Assembly (NCBI RefSeq): GCF_014764365.1
Contig: NZ_CP061718.1
Location: 62,001 to 126,000, forward strand
Direction: 5' to 3'
From: Roseococcus microcysteis
Lineage (GTDB): Bacteria > Pseudomonadota > Alphaproteobacteria > Acetobacterales > Acetobacteraceae
DNA: 64,000 nucleotides
Shown here: piece by piece, positions 18,412-26,263 of the stretch
Layout of the letters: the number at the start of each line of letters is the position of its first letter
How positions within the stretch are numbered: position 1 is the first letter of the stretch
Made by a program: the position numbers and the translations under genes
Notes under the pieces: model-generated
Databases searched by the model: none
What the model was told of the DNA's origin: nothing
What the model saw: the letters and a program-made list of their open reading frames with translations, nothing else

Positions 18412-19016
18412 CACGCCCCCAGCTTCGCCAGCACGGCCGCGCGCCGCGCCTCCACGCTGGACTGCACATCGCGGTAGAGGCTGCCGCCATGGGCATCCAT
18501 GCCCACGATCAGCGGGCCGAAATCACGGATGGCGAAGCGCCAGAGGCTTTCGGGGTTGAGGTCATCGAGATCCACATCCTCGATGGCCGTGATCCAGGTG
18601 GTCTCCAGCGCCGCCGCCCCGCCGATGACGGCCAGGTAGCAGCCGCCCAGCTCCTGGAAGGCACGCGCGCTGTCGTCGCGCAGCCCGCCCTTGCCGATGA
18701 TGATGCGCACGCCCTCGCGCTCCATCAGCGGGCGGGTGAAGCGCTCCATGCGGTCGGAGGTGGTGGTGCCGATGCAGACGGCCTCGTAGCCGGCCTGGTT
18801 CGTGCCGGTGGGTTCCACCTTCCGGACGTTGGGTGCCGTGTGGATCACCGCATGGCCGTTCAAATCGAAGCGCGTGCGCCGGCCGCGGTCGAACATGTGG
18901 ATCTGCGTGGCGTCGCGGATGCCGAAGAGCGTGTCCTGCAAGGTGACGGTGTCACCCACCCGCAGCTTGCGGATGTCGGCCTCGGTGCAGGGCATGTGGA
19001 GGGTGTGGTGGGCCAT
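18411..19016 (-). CDS. Class I fumarase / L-tartrate dehydratase, beta subunit
   Basis: This is the smaller subunit (201 residues) of an iron-sulfur hydro-lyase that interconverts fumarate and malate, or dehydrates tartrate. Family features are LRVGDTVTLQDTLFGIRDA, the GTTTSDRM segment and IIGKGGL, followed by GGAAAL. It is the separate C-terminal half of single-chain class I fumarases. The alpha subunit is encoded three bases upstream. Sequence alone does not separate fumarase from tartrate dehydratase. The succinate dehydrogenase-like genes on either side make a fumarate-related role more likely. Confidence 0.88.
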   Translation of the reverse strand: MAHHTLHMPCTEADIRKLRVGDTVTLQDTLFGIRDATQIHMFDRGRRTRFDLNGHAVIHTAPNVRKVEPTGTNQAGYEAVCIGTTTSDRMERFTRPLMEREGVRIIIGKGGLRDDSARAFQELGGCYLAVIGGAAALETTWITAIEDVDLDDLNPESLWRFAIRDFGPLIVGMDAHGGSLYRDVQSSVEARRAAVLAKLGA

Positions 19017-19019
19017 CGT

Positions 19020-19922
19020 CTAGAACCCCACCTCGACGCCTTCCGGCGTGAAGGTCGCACTCGCCCGCCGCGCCGAATGGCACTGCACGTTCACGGCGAC
19101 CGGGTTCATGGTGATGTGCGTCGCCGCGACCTCGACATGCACCGCGAAGGCGGTGCTGTCCCCGCCCAGCCCCTGCGGGCCGATGCCGAGCGAGTTCACG
19201 GCTTCCGAGAGTTCCACCTCCAGCTTCGCCCCCTCCGCATCGGCGCAGACCGAGCCCAGCGGCCGCGTTGCCGCCACCTTCGCCAGGTGCACGCAGAGAT
19301 CGCTGGTGCCGCCGACACCCACGCCCAGGATGGTCGGCGGGCACACCTTCCCGCCCGCCTTGATCGCCGCATCCACCACGAAGCGCTTCACGCCCGAAAG
19401 CCCGTCGGCGGGAATGAGCATCTGCAGGAAGGAGCCGTTCTCGGACCCGCTGCCCTTCGGGATCATCTCCAGCCGCAGGGTGCGCGGTGTCTCCACGAAA
19501 TCAATGTGGATCACCGGCACATGCGCCCCGCAGGAGGTGTGCGCGTTCACCCGCGTGATGGGGTGCACCACGGAACTGCGCAGCGGGTGTTCGCGCGTCG
19601 CGCGCTCGGTCCCGCGCGCGATGGCCTGCTTCAGCGCCCAGCCATCCACCTCGACGTCGCGGCCGATCTGCACGTTGAAGATGGGAATGCCCGTGTCCTG
19701 GCAGAGCAGGTTCTCCGTGCGCTCGGCCACCGCGATGTTCTCGATCATCGTGGCCAGCACGGACTTGGCCAGCCCATCCGTCTCCGTCGAATCCAGCCGG
19801 AAGAATCCCTGCTTGATGTCATCCGGCAAAATCTTCAGCGCGCGGATGTAGAGAAGCTTCGCGGCCTCCTCGATCGCATCGGGGGTGACGCGCAGCTTGT
19901 CGGGGGCGGAGATCACGGACAT
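19020..19922 (-). CDS. Class I fumarase / L-tartrate dehydratase, alpha subunit (4Fe-4S)
   Basis: This is the larger subunit (300 residues) carrying the [4Fe-4S] cluster. Three Cys in conserved contexts are visible: LLCQDTGIP, HTSCGAH and GGKVCPPTILG. They are the expected cluster ligands, and one iron acts as Lewis acid in the hydration reaction. The ATG at 19922 starts MSVISAPDKL and lies 11 bases after the TSUP permease stop. With the beta subunit three bases downstream, it forms the typical alpha-beta pair. Oxygen sensitivity is expected from the family. Confidence 0.9.
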   Translation of the reverse strand: MSVISAPDKLRVTPDAIEEAAKLLYIRALKILPDDIKQGFFRLDSTETDGLAKSVLATMIENIAVAERTENLLCQDTGIPIFNVQIGRDVEVDGWALKQAIARGTERATREHPLRSSVVHPITRVNAHTSCGAHVPVIHIDFVETPRTLRLEMIPKGSGSENGSFLQMLIPADGLSGVKRFVVDAAIKAGGKVCPPTILGVGVGGTSDLCVHLAKVAATRPLGSVCADAEGAKLEVELSEAVNSLGIGPQGLGGDSTAFAVHVEVAATHITMNPVAVNVQCHSARRASATFTPEGVEVGF

Positions 19923-19933
19923 GGGCGTTTCCC

Positions 19934-20665
19934 TCACAAAAGCAGAAAGATGCCGGAGACCAGCAGCAGCGACAGCAGCACCAGGCGGAACCCCTGCGCG
20001 GGCAGGCGCCGGCCCGCGCGCAGGCCGAGCCAGGTGCCCAGCAGCAGCGCGGGCACGGCGGTCGCGGTCAGGATGGCGGCCTCGCGCGTGAAGAAGCCGG
20101 TGAAGGCGAGGCCCAGGATGGTGATGGCCTGCATGATGGCGATGAAGGGCTGCATCAGCGCGCGCGTGTCGCGCGGGGCCATGGCCTGCATATCGGCCCA
20201 CATGCCCACCAGCGCGCCCACATAGCCGCCGATGCCGCCCAATATGCCGGACGCGAAGCCCACCGCGGCATCCCGCCCCGCGCTGGCATGCAGGCGCGCG
20301 GGCGCCATCCGCAGCGCGATGCGCGCGAGCGTATAGCCCGCATAGACGACCAGCAGCACGCCGACACCCGCCACGATCCAGCGCGCGGGGCCGAGCGCCA
20401 GCACGGCGATGCCCAGCGGAATGCCCAGCGTCGCCGTGCCCACATAGAGCCACATGCGTGGCCACGGGATGTCGCGCCACACCGCCACGGTGCCGATGCC
20501 CTGCACGATCAGGCTGCCGATGACGAGGATGGGCGCGACCAGCGCCGGCGCCATGAATTGCAGCAGCACCGCCGCCCCCACCAGCACGAAGGCGAAGCCC
20601 GCGATGGAGGCACAGAAGGCGGCCAGAAACCCGCCCGCCGAGACGAGGAGGATCTCAGCCCACAT
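19934..20665 (-). CDS. TSUP (TauE/SafE) family permease
   Basis: This is an eight-helix inner-membrane protein of 243 residues with the TSUP architecture: two repeats, with GFAFVLVGAAVL in the first and GILGGIGGYVGALVG in the second. Family members export sulfite or sulfoacetate, or move other organic acids. In this operon, surrounded by dicarboxylate enzymes, an organic-acid substrate is as likely as a sulfur compound. Its start overlaps the end of the second membrane-anchor gene by 11 bases. Confidence 0.85.
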   Translation of the reverse strand: MWAEILLVSAGGFLAAFCASIAGFAFVLVGAAVLLQFMAPALVAPILVIGSLIVQGIGTVAVWRDIPWPRMWLYVGTATLGIPLGIAVLALGPARWIVAGVGVLLVVYAGYTLARIALRMAPARLHASAGRDAAVGFASGILGGIGGYVGALVGMWADMQAMAPRDTRALMQPFIAIMQAITILGLAFTGFFTREAAILTATAVPALLLGTWLGLRAGRRLPAQGFRLVLLSLLLVSGIFLLL

Positions 20666-20990
20666 TGAGCAGGAAGAGCAGGCCGGCCGCGAAGGCGACG
20701 CCGGCGCTGATGGCCACCATGTCCTTCTGCCGCGCGCGCCAGCCCAGGAATTCCAGCGCCATCACGCGCAACCCGCCGGCCAGGTGCAGCGCCAGCAGCA
20801 CCACCAGCCCCCATTCGGCGGCCTTCACCAGCGGGTTGTCGGCCCAGCGCAGGAAGCCGTCCAAGGCGGCCTCGCCGCGGATGGCCTGGCCCAGCGCCCA
20901 GAAATGCAGCGGCAGGAACAGCGCCAGCAGCAGGCCCGAGACGCGGTGGAGAATGAAGGCCACATAGGTGGGGTGCGAACGGCCGCGCAT
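20655..20990 (-). CDS. Succinate dehydrogenase-type membrane anchor subunit (SdhD-like)
   Basis: This membrane protein of about 111 residues has three hydrophobic helices. It opens with MRGRSHPTYVAFILHR, where the Arg/His resemble the quinone-site region of cytochrome b556 subunits. His residues in helix 1 (LPLHFWAL) and helix 2 (LALHLAGGLR) could ligate heme. The ATG at 20990, one base after the preceding stop (TGACATG), is chosen. An alternative ATG at 21002 would overlap that gene by 11 bases. Its second helix and following loop (GLRVMALEFLGWRAR) closely resemble the neighbouring anchor protein. Confidence 0.75.
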   Translation of the reverse strand: MRGRSHPTYVAFILHRVSGLLLALFLPLHFWALGQAIRGEAALDGFLRWADNPLVKAAEWGLVVLLALHLAGGLRVMALEFLGWRARQKDMVAISAGVAFAAGLLFLLNVG

Positions 20991-20991
20991 G

Positions 20992-21333
20992 TCAGGACGC
21001 ATAAAGCCCCCAGGCGGCACGGATGCCGAACAGCGCGGTGACGACGCCGATGCCGAGCCACGCCATGTCGAAGCCCCGCCCGCGCCAGCCCAGCCATTCC
21101 ATCGCGATGTTGCGCAGGCCGATGGCGCCATGCAGCCCCGCCGCCAGCGCGAAGGCGGCGTAGAAGGCGAACCACGCCGTCGCCCCGTGGGTCCGCCCCA
21201 GGATTTCCGCCGCCGACAACCCGCCCCGCACCGCCACCATGATGGTGACGAGGTGCACCAGCACCGCGACACCCAGGAACATGGCCGTGACGCGCTGCGC
21301 CACCCACATGTGCCGCCCCGCGCGCGCGTTCAT
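20992..21333 (-). CDS. Succinate dehydrogenase-type membrane anchor subunit (SdhC-like)
   Basis: This anchor protein has 113 residues and three hydrophobic helices. It starts in an ATGA overlap with the iron-sulfur subunit gene, which fixes the start at 21333. VAQRVTAMFLGVAVLVHLVT is helix 1 with a candidate heme His. GLHGAIGLRNIAMEWLGWRG is helix 2 with a second His. It pairs with the next gene to anchor the catalytic subunits and reduce or oxidise quinone. Assignment rests on position between sdhB-like and sdhD-like genes as much as on sequence. Confidence 0.75.
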   Translation of the reverse strand: MNARAGRHMWVAQRVTAMFLGVAVLVHLVTIMVAVRGGLSAAEILGRTHGATAWFAFYAAFALAAGLHGAIGLRNIAMEWLGWRGRGFDMAWLGIGVVTALFGIRAAWGLYAS

Positions 21334-22109
21334 CGCAGCCTTCCCCACAGGCTGTCCCAGAACAGCGTCCGCTTCAGCCCCGCGATGGCCGAGGAGGGGT
21401 CGAGGTTCTTGGGGCACCTTTCCGTGCAGGATTGCGTGGAGTGGCAGGAATGGCAGCCCGCATCGCCGCTGACGGCCTCCAGCCGCTCACGCCGCGCGCC
21501 GTCGCGCACGTCGTTCACCAGCGTCCAGGCGCGGTTCATGGCAGCGGGGCCGAGATAGTCGGGGTTCCAGGCCACGATGTCGCAGGAGGCGTAGCAGACG
21601 CCGCAGCCGATGCACTCGATGCCCGCATCGGCCTCGCGCCGCTGCTTGCTCTCCGGCGGCACCACCGAGAATTCGGCCGGCACCGCGCCATCGGGCGCGT
21701 CCTTGGGCTGGAAGGTCCCGCCCGCCCGCGCCCATTTGTCGAAGAAGGGCGCCATGTCGGTGGCGAGATCCCGGATCACGGGCAGGTTCGCCAGCGGCTT
21801 GATGTCCAGCGCCTCGCCAGGCGCGGCCACGCGCTTCACATGGGTGCGGCAGGTCCAGCGGGCGCGGCCATTCACCTCCATGGCGCAGCTTCCGCACATG
21901 CCCACCCGGCAGGCGAAGCGGTAGGCGAGGTCGGGCTCCTGCTCGCGCTGGATCTGCGTCACCACGTCCAGCACCGTCTGGTTCTCGCGCGCGGGGACGG
22001 CGTATTCGCGGAATTCTCCGCCCGCCGCATCCCCGCGCCAGACCCTGACTTTCAGGGTGCCCACTTTCGGTGGGTTGGGGGCCTTTTCGCCCTTCGGGAC
22101 CGTTTCCAT
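21330..22109 (-). CDS. sdhB: Succinate dehydrogenase/fumarate reductase iron-sulfur subunit
   Basis: This is the electron-transfer subunit with three clusters. The [2Fe-2S] ligands are in CRVGMCGSC plus a further Cys in RWTCRTH. The ferredoxin-like domain has CIGCGVCYASC and CHSCHSTQSCTERCP for the [4Fe-4S] and [3Fe-4S] clusters. The 259-residue length is normal. It is the first gene of a leftward operon (B, C, D, TSUP, fumarase alpha and beta, small peptide, A). A 77-base divergent promoter region with a strong palindrome separates it from the ThDP enzyme gene. Confidence 0.92.
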   Translation of the reverse strand: METVPKGEKAPNPPKVGTLKVRVWRGDAAGGEFREYAVPARENQTVLDVVTQIQREQEPDLAYRFACRVGMCGSCAMEVNGRARWTCRTHVKRVAAPGEALDIKPLANLPVIRDLATDMAPFFDKWARAGGTFQPKDAPDGAVPAEFSVVPPESKQRREADAGIECIGCGVCYASCDIVAWNPDYLGPAAMNRAWTLVNDVRDGARRERLEAVSGDAGCHSCHSTQSCTERCPKNLDPSSAIAGLKRTLFWDSLWGRLR

Positions 22110-22119
22110 CCACCCACTC

Positions 22120-22154
22120 TGCCCCGGGCTTGAGTCTTATACAAGACCGGGGCA
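22120..22154. promoter_or_regulatory. Palindromic operator candidate in the divergent sdhB/ThDP-enzyme promoter region
   Basis: GTCTT (22134-22138) and AAGAC (22143-22147) form an inverted repeat around ATAC. An outer pair, TGCCCCGG (22120-22127) and CCGGGGCA (22147-22154), flanks it. The inner element fits the general GT-n-AC operator pattern reported for GntR-family regulators, and a GntR/HutC-type gene lies 1.6 kb away as the second gene of the rightward unit. Binding is inferred, not shown. Confidence 0.5.
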
Positions 22155-22186
22155 GGCTGCCGCCCTCTGGAGAGGGGAAACGACAG

Positions 22187-23806
22187 ATGCAGCACGAACT
22201 CCGCGGCGCGGACATCCTGTGGGGGGCGCTCAAGCGCGGCGGCGTGACCCGCGTGTTCAGCCTCTCCGGCAACCACATCATGGAGGTCTATGACGCGGCC
22301 TTCGGCGACAACATCAGCATCATCCATGTCCGCCACGAGGCCGCCGCCGTCCACATGGCCGAGGCCTGGGCCCGGCTGACGGGCGAGGTCGGCATCGCCC
22401 TCGTCACCGGCGGCCAGGGCCATTCCAATGCCTGCGCGGCCCTGCCCACCGCCATGGCGGGCGAGGTGCCGGTGCTGCTGCTGTCCGGCCATGCGCCGCG
22501 CGACCAGCTCGGCATGGGCGCCTTCCAGGAGACGCCGCAGGTCGCCATGGCGGCGCCGCTGACCAAGGCCGCCTGGCTGGCCGAGAGCACGGCGGGCCTG
22601 GCGCAGGATGTGGCGAAGGCGTTTGCGATCGCGCGCGGCGGACGGCCCGGCCCCGTGCACATCTCGCTGCCGACCGACGTGCTGGAAGGCAAGGCCAAGC
22701 CCATCCTGCCCGACGAGGCCGCCTATCTGGCGCCGCCGATGCCGCTCGCCCCCGAAAGCCGCGCGGCCGTGCTGGGCGCGATCAACGCCGCACAGAAGCC
22801 GCTGATCGTGGTGGGCTCCGCGCTGAACAACCCGGACGGCAGCAAGGCCCGCGCCGCGCTGGAGAAGGCCACGGGCCTGCCGAGCATCATGATGGAAAGC
22901 CCGCGCGGACTGAACGACCCCTCGCTCGGTTCCATTGCGGAGGCGCTGGAACAGGCGGACCTCGTGGTCCTGTTGGGCAAGCCGCTCGACTTCACGCTGA
23001 AATTCGGCAACGCCGCCCCCAAGGCCCGCTTCATCGCCATCGAGCCGGACGGCGCGCTGGTCACGCGCGCGCAGAAGGGGCTGGGCGCGCGGCTCGCCAT
23101 GGTCGCCATGGCCTCGCCCATCGAGGCCTGCACCGCGCTGGCCGAAGCCGCCACGCCGCACCCGAACGCGGCCTGGGGCGATTTCACGCGCGAGGTCGTG
23201 GCCTGGCGCCCGCCCGCCTGGGCGCAATACCAGGACCGTGCCGGCGGCCCCATCCACCCCGCGACCCTCGCCATGGCGCTGCAGAAGCATCTGGGCGAGG
23301 ACACCTCCCTCATGCTGGACGGCGGCGAGGTCGGCCAATGGATGCAGGCCATCCTGAAGGGGCGGGAGCGCATCACGAATGGTGTCGCGGGGGCCATCGG
23401 CGCCGTCACCTGCTTCGCCATCGGCGCCCGCGCGGCGCGGCCCGAGGGCAAGGTGGTGGCCTGCATGGGCGATGGCACCTTCGGCTTCCACATGGCCGAG
23501 TTCGACACGGCGGTGCGCCACAACCTCCCCTTCGTCTGCGTCGTGGGCAATGACGGGGTGTGGAACGCGGAATACCAGATCCAGAAGCGCGACTATGGCG
23601 CGGATCGCGCCCATGGCTGCGAGCTGGGCCGCGCCACGCGCTATGACCTGGTGGCCGCCGCACTTGGCGGGCATGGCGAATTCGTGACGCGCTTCGAGGA
23701 ACTGCACCCCGCGCTCGAACGCGCCTTCGCCAGCGGCAAGCCCGCCGTGGTGAATGTGGTGATCGAGGGCCAGCCCGCCCCCGGCCTGCGGCGGCCCGCC
23801 GCTTGA
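22187..23806 (+). CDS. Thiamine diphosphate-dependent enzyme (acetolactate synthase-like family), substrate unknown
   Basis: This 539-residue protein has the three-domain ThDP fold. An N-terminal pyrimidine-binding domain carries the activating Glu (HVRHEAAAVHMAEAWAR). A central domain has PGPVHISLPTDV. The C-terminal pyrophosphate-binding domain carries a GDGTFGF ... GNDGVWN motif for Mg-ThDP. The family covers acetolactate synthase, benzoylformate and oxalyl-CoA decarboxylases, sulfoacetaldehyde acetyltransferase and others; I see nothing that picks one. ATG 22187 is supported by GGAGAGGGGA upstream. It is followed by a GntR gene in a TTGA overlap and is divergent from the sdh-like operon, suggesting joint control. 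Confidence 0.85.
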   Translation: MQHELRGADILWGALKRGGVTRVFSLSGNHIMEVYDAAFGDNISIIHVRHEAAAVHMAEAWARLTGEVGIALVTGGQGHSNACAALPTAMAGEVPVLLLSGHAPRDQLGMGAFQETPQVAMAAPLTKAAWLAESTAGLAQDVAKAFAIARGGRPGPVHISLPTDVLEGKAKPILPDEAAYLAPPMPLAPESRAAVLGAINAAQKPLIVVGSALNNPDGSKARAALEKATGLPSIMMESPRGLNDPSLGSIAEALEQADLVVLLGKPLDFTLKFGNAAPKARFIAIEPDGALVTRAQKGLGARLAMVAMASPIEACTALAEAATPHPNAAWGDFTREVVAWRPPAWAQYQDRAGGPIHPATLAMALQKHLGEDTSLMLDGGEVGQWMQAILKGRERITNGVAGAIGAVTCFAIGARAARPEGKVVACMGDGTFGFHMAEFDTAVRHNLPFVCVVGNDGVWNAEYQIQKRDYGADRAHGCELGRATRYDLVAAALGGHGEFVTRFEELHPALERAFASGKPAVVNVVIEGQPAPGLRRPAA

Positions 23807-24522
23807 AGGCACAGCCGGCGCCCCTCTACGCCCGCATCGAGGCCGCGCTGCGCGCGCGCATCGCGGCGGGCGAATGGGCGCCGGGTGCCGCCTTGCCGAC
23901 CGAGCCCGTGCTCGCCGCCGAATATGGCATCAGCCAGGGCACGCTGCGCCGCGCGCTGGCGGCCCTCGAGGCGCAGAACGTCATCGAACGCCGCCAGGGC
24001 GCGGGCACCTATGTGGCCGAGGCGACCTCCGCCCGCGCCTTGTTCCACTTCTTCCGCGTGGAGACGCCGGGCGGCGCGCGCCCCGTGCCCACCTCCATCG
24101 CGCACCTGCTGGAAACCCGCCCCGCGCGGGCGGAGGAGGCCGACGCGCTCTCCCTCGCGCCCCGCGCCCGCGTGGTGGCCATGGAACGCCTGCGCCTGGT
24201 GGAAGGCCGCCCCGTGGTGCTGGAATCCATCGCCCTGCCGGCAACGCTTTTCGCGGGCTTCGCCCTGCCGCTTGGGCAGGTGCTGGAGGATGAGCTCTAC
24301 GTCCACTACCAGCGCCACCATGGCGTGACCGTGCTGCGGGTGGAGGAACGGCTCACGGCCATCGCCGCCCCGCCCGAGGCGGCCGCGCGCCTGGACGTGC
24401 CGCAGGGCAGCCCGCTGCTCGCCATCTCGCGCGTCGCCTTCGACGTGCTGGACCGGCGGGTGGAGCACCGCCACACCCTGCTGCGGACGGACGCGCTGCG
24501 CTACGCGGTGGAATTGCGCTAA
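23803..24522 (+). CDS. GntR family transcriptional regulator (HutC/UTRA type)
   Basis: This is a 239-residue regulator. The N-terminal winged helix reads LYARIEAALRARIAAGEW ... LPTEPVLAAEYGISQGTLRRAL ... QGAGTYV, the classic GntR DNA-binding domain. The C-terminal half is a UTRA-type ligand domain (VVAMERLRLVEGRPVVLES ... LLAISRVAFD). The TTG start overlaps the ThDP gene stop (TTGA), so the two are translationally coupled. It probably binds the palindrome at 22120-22154 and controls both divergent units in response to a small organic acid. Confidence 0.9.
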   Translation: MKAQPAPLYARIEAALRARIAAGEWAPGAALPTEPVLAAEYGISQGTLRRALAALEAQNVIERRQGAGTYVAEATSARALFHFFRVETPGGARPVPTSIAHLLETRPARAEEADALSLAPRARVVAMERLRLVEGRPVVLESIALPATLFAGFALPLGQVLEDELYVHYQRHHGVTVLRVEERLTAIAAPPEAAARLDVPQGSPLLAISRVAFDVLDRRVEHRHTLLRTDALRYAVELR

Positions 24523-25436
24523 GGCGGCGCCAGCAGCCGCCCATCCCAGGCCGCGCGCAAGGTCAGGGCCAGGATCACGCCGATCACCCCCGTCACCACC
24601 AGCAGCGCCGCCCAGGCCGGCCAACCGGGCGCGACCAGCGCCATCACCGCCGCGAAATTGGCCAGCGGGAAGGTGAAGGACCACAGCGCCGGGGTGAAGC
24701 CCGCCGCCAGCATGTAGGGCAGGCCCAGCACCAGCAGCGCCAGCAGGAAGGAGGAGAGCCCGAACAGCGCCAGCACCCAGGGCCCCACCCCCGCCAAGGA
24801 GGCCACGGCCAGGGTTCCCACCGTGGGCGGGGCCAGGAAGATGGCGAGCGAAGGCCGCAGCGCCGGCGGCAGGTCGGGCCGCGCGATCAGCCGCCACAGC
24901 AGCAGCGGCATCACCAGCAGCCAGAGCAGGCCGCCCACGCCCAGCAGCATCCAGCCCAGCATGTGCAGGCCCAGGGGCGCGCAGAACATCGCCGCCACCA
25001 GATGCCCCACCAGCGGCATCAGCAGGGGCGGGGCCAGCATGTCCACATGGCCGCGCCCGCGGATGCAGCGCGCCAGCAGCGCCAGCGCCACCCCCACATG
25101 CGCGGCGATGGCCAGCAGCAGCAGCCATCGCGCCAGGCCCGGCGCCCAGGGGATGAAGGCCGCGGCCACCTCCATGGCGCCGATGGTGCCGGCGGCGAAG
25201 AAGCTGGCGCGCACCGGGTGGCGCCAATCCTCGGCCACCGCCTCCGGGTGGCGCAGCGCGCGCAGCAGGTGCAGGCCGATCAGCAGCCCCCAGGCCAGCA
25301 CGGCCAGGACCATCACCGCCTCGCCCACCAGGGCCGAGGCGCCGTGGTGCCGCGCCGCCTCGCGCCAGGTGAGGCCCAGCCCGCCCAGCCCCATGGGCAT
25401 GGCCAGCAGCGGCAAAGGCAGGTGACGCAGTTGCAC
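24519..25436 (-). CDS. SLAC1/TehA-type anion channel or C4-dicarboxylate exporter
   Basis: This is a ten-helix membrane protein of 305 residues with the TDT (TehA/SLAC1/malic acid transport) character: MPMGLGGLGLTWR at helix 1, PLVGHLVAAMFCAPLG in the middle and FTFPLANFAAVM late. Relatives carry tellurite resistance, nitrate or chloride conductance, or malate export. Its 3' end overlaps that of the GntR gene by four bases. It is eight bases downstream of thiD on the same strand. Confidence 0.85.
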   Translation of the reverse strand: MQLRHLPLPLLAMPMGLGGLGLTWREAARHHGASALVGEAVMVLAVLAWGLLIGLHLLRALRHPEAVAEDWRHPVRASFFAAGTIGAMEVAAAFIPWAPGLARWLLLLAIAAHVGVALALLARCIRGRGHVDMLAPPLLMPLVGHLVAAMFCAPLGLHMLGWMLLGVGGLLWLLVMPLLLWRLIARPDLPPALRPSLAIFLAPPTVGTLAVASLAGVGPWVLALFGLSSFLLALLVLGLPYMLAAGFTPALWSFTFPLANFAAVMALVAPGWPAWAALLVVTGVIGVILALTLRAAWDGRLLAPP

Positions 25437-25444
25437 CGCCCCGG

Positions 25445-26263
25445 TCAGACCCCGCCGGCGGTGATCCGCGCCGGGTCCACCGTCACCCCATGATCGAGCG
25501 GCCCATGCCCTCCGCCGAAGCCCGGTGCGGACTGGATGGCCGCGCGCACATAGCGCCGCGCGCGCTCCACCGCCGGCAGCAGCGCCATGCCCTGCGCGAG
25601 GCCGGCCGCGATGGCGGAGGCGAGGGTGCAGCCCGTGCCATGGGTGTGCGGCGTGGCGATCCGCCGCTCCTCGAAGCGGGTCACGCCATCGGGGGTGGCC
25701 AGCAAATCCACCAGCACCTCGCCCTCCATATGGCCGCCCTTGAGCAGCACGGCGGGCACGCCCAGCGTCAGCAGCGCCTCGGCCGCGCGCAGCATGTCGG
25801 CCTCGGTGCGGATGTCCATGTCGGCCAGCACCTCGGCCTCGGGGATGTTGGGGGTCAGCACCGTCACCAGCGGCATGAGGCGGCGCTTCAGCGTCTCCAC
25901 CGCGTCGGGGGCCAGCAGGCGGTGGCCGCCCTTGGCCACCATCACGGGGTCCGCCACCAGGGGCACGCCGGGGGCGCGGGCCAGCAATTCGTCGCAGACC
26001 AGGTTGATGGTGGGCGTGTCGTGCAGCATGCCGGTCTTGATGGCGTCCGCCCCCAGATCATCCATGACGGAGGCGATCTGCGCCGCGATGAAGTCGGTCG
26101 GCACCGGCAACACGCCCTGCACGCCCAGCGTGTTCTGCGCCGTCAGCGCGGTGATGGCCGTCATGGCGAAGCCGCCCAGCGCCGTCACGGCCTTGATGTC
26201 GGCCTGGATGCCCGCGCCACCCCCGGAATCGGAACCCGCGCAGATGAGGACGCGGCCCTTCAT
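25445..26263 (-). CDS. thiD: Hydroxymethylpyrimidine/phosphomethylpyrimidine kinase
   Basis: ThiD phosphorylates HMP and HMP-P to HMP-PP for thiamine synthesis. The ribokinase-fold motifs [16 protein letters not shown] near the N-terminus and [17 protein letters not shown] (anion hole with catalytic Asp/Cys region) near the C-terminus are clear, and the length of 272 residues is normal. Its ATG overlaps the glmM stop (ATGA). No TPP riboswitch was seen upstream, which is expected for a gene buried in an operon. Confidence 0.95.
   Translation of the reverse strand: MKGRVLICAGSDSGGGAGIQADIKAVTALGGFAMTAITALTAQNTLGVQGVLPVPTDFIAAQIASVMDDLGADAIKTGMLHDTPTINLVCDELLARAPGVPLVADPVMVAKGGHRLLAPDAVETLKRRLMPLVTVLTPNIPEAEVLADMDIRTEADMLRAAEALLTLGVPAVLLKGGHMEGEVLVDLLATPDGVTRFEERRIATPHTHGTGCTLASAIAAGLAQGMALLPAVERARRYVRAAIQSAPGFGGGHGPLDHGVTVDPARITAGGV

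Noticed and set aside
19934-23806. Taurine/sulfoacetaldehyde pathway (Xsc plus TauE)
   Set aside because: The TSUP label alone is weak, the ThDP protein lacks anything I can tie to sulfoacetaldehyde acetyltransferase, and no phosphotransacetylase or taurine genes are present.
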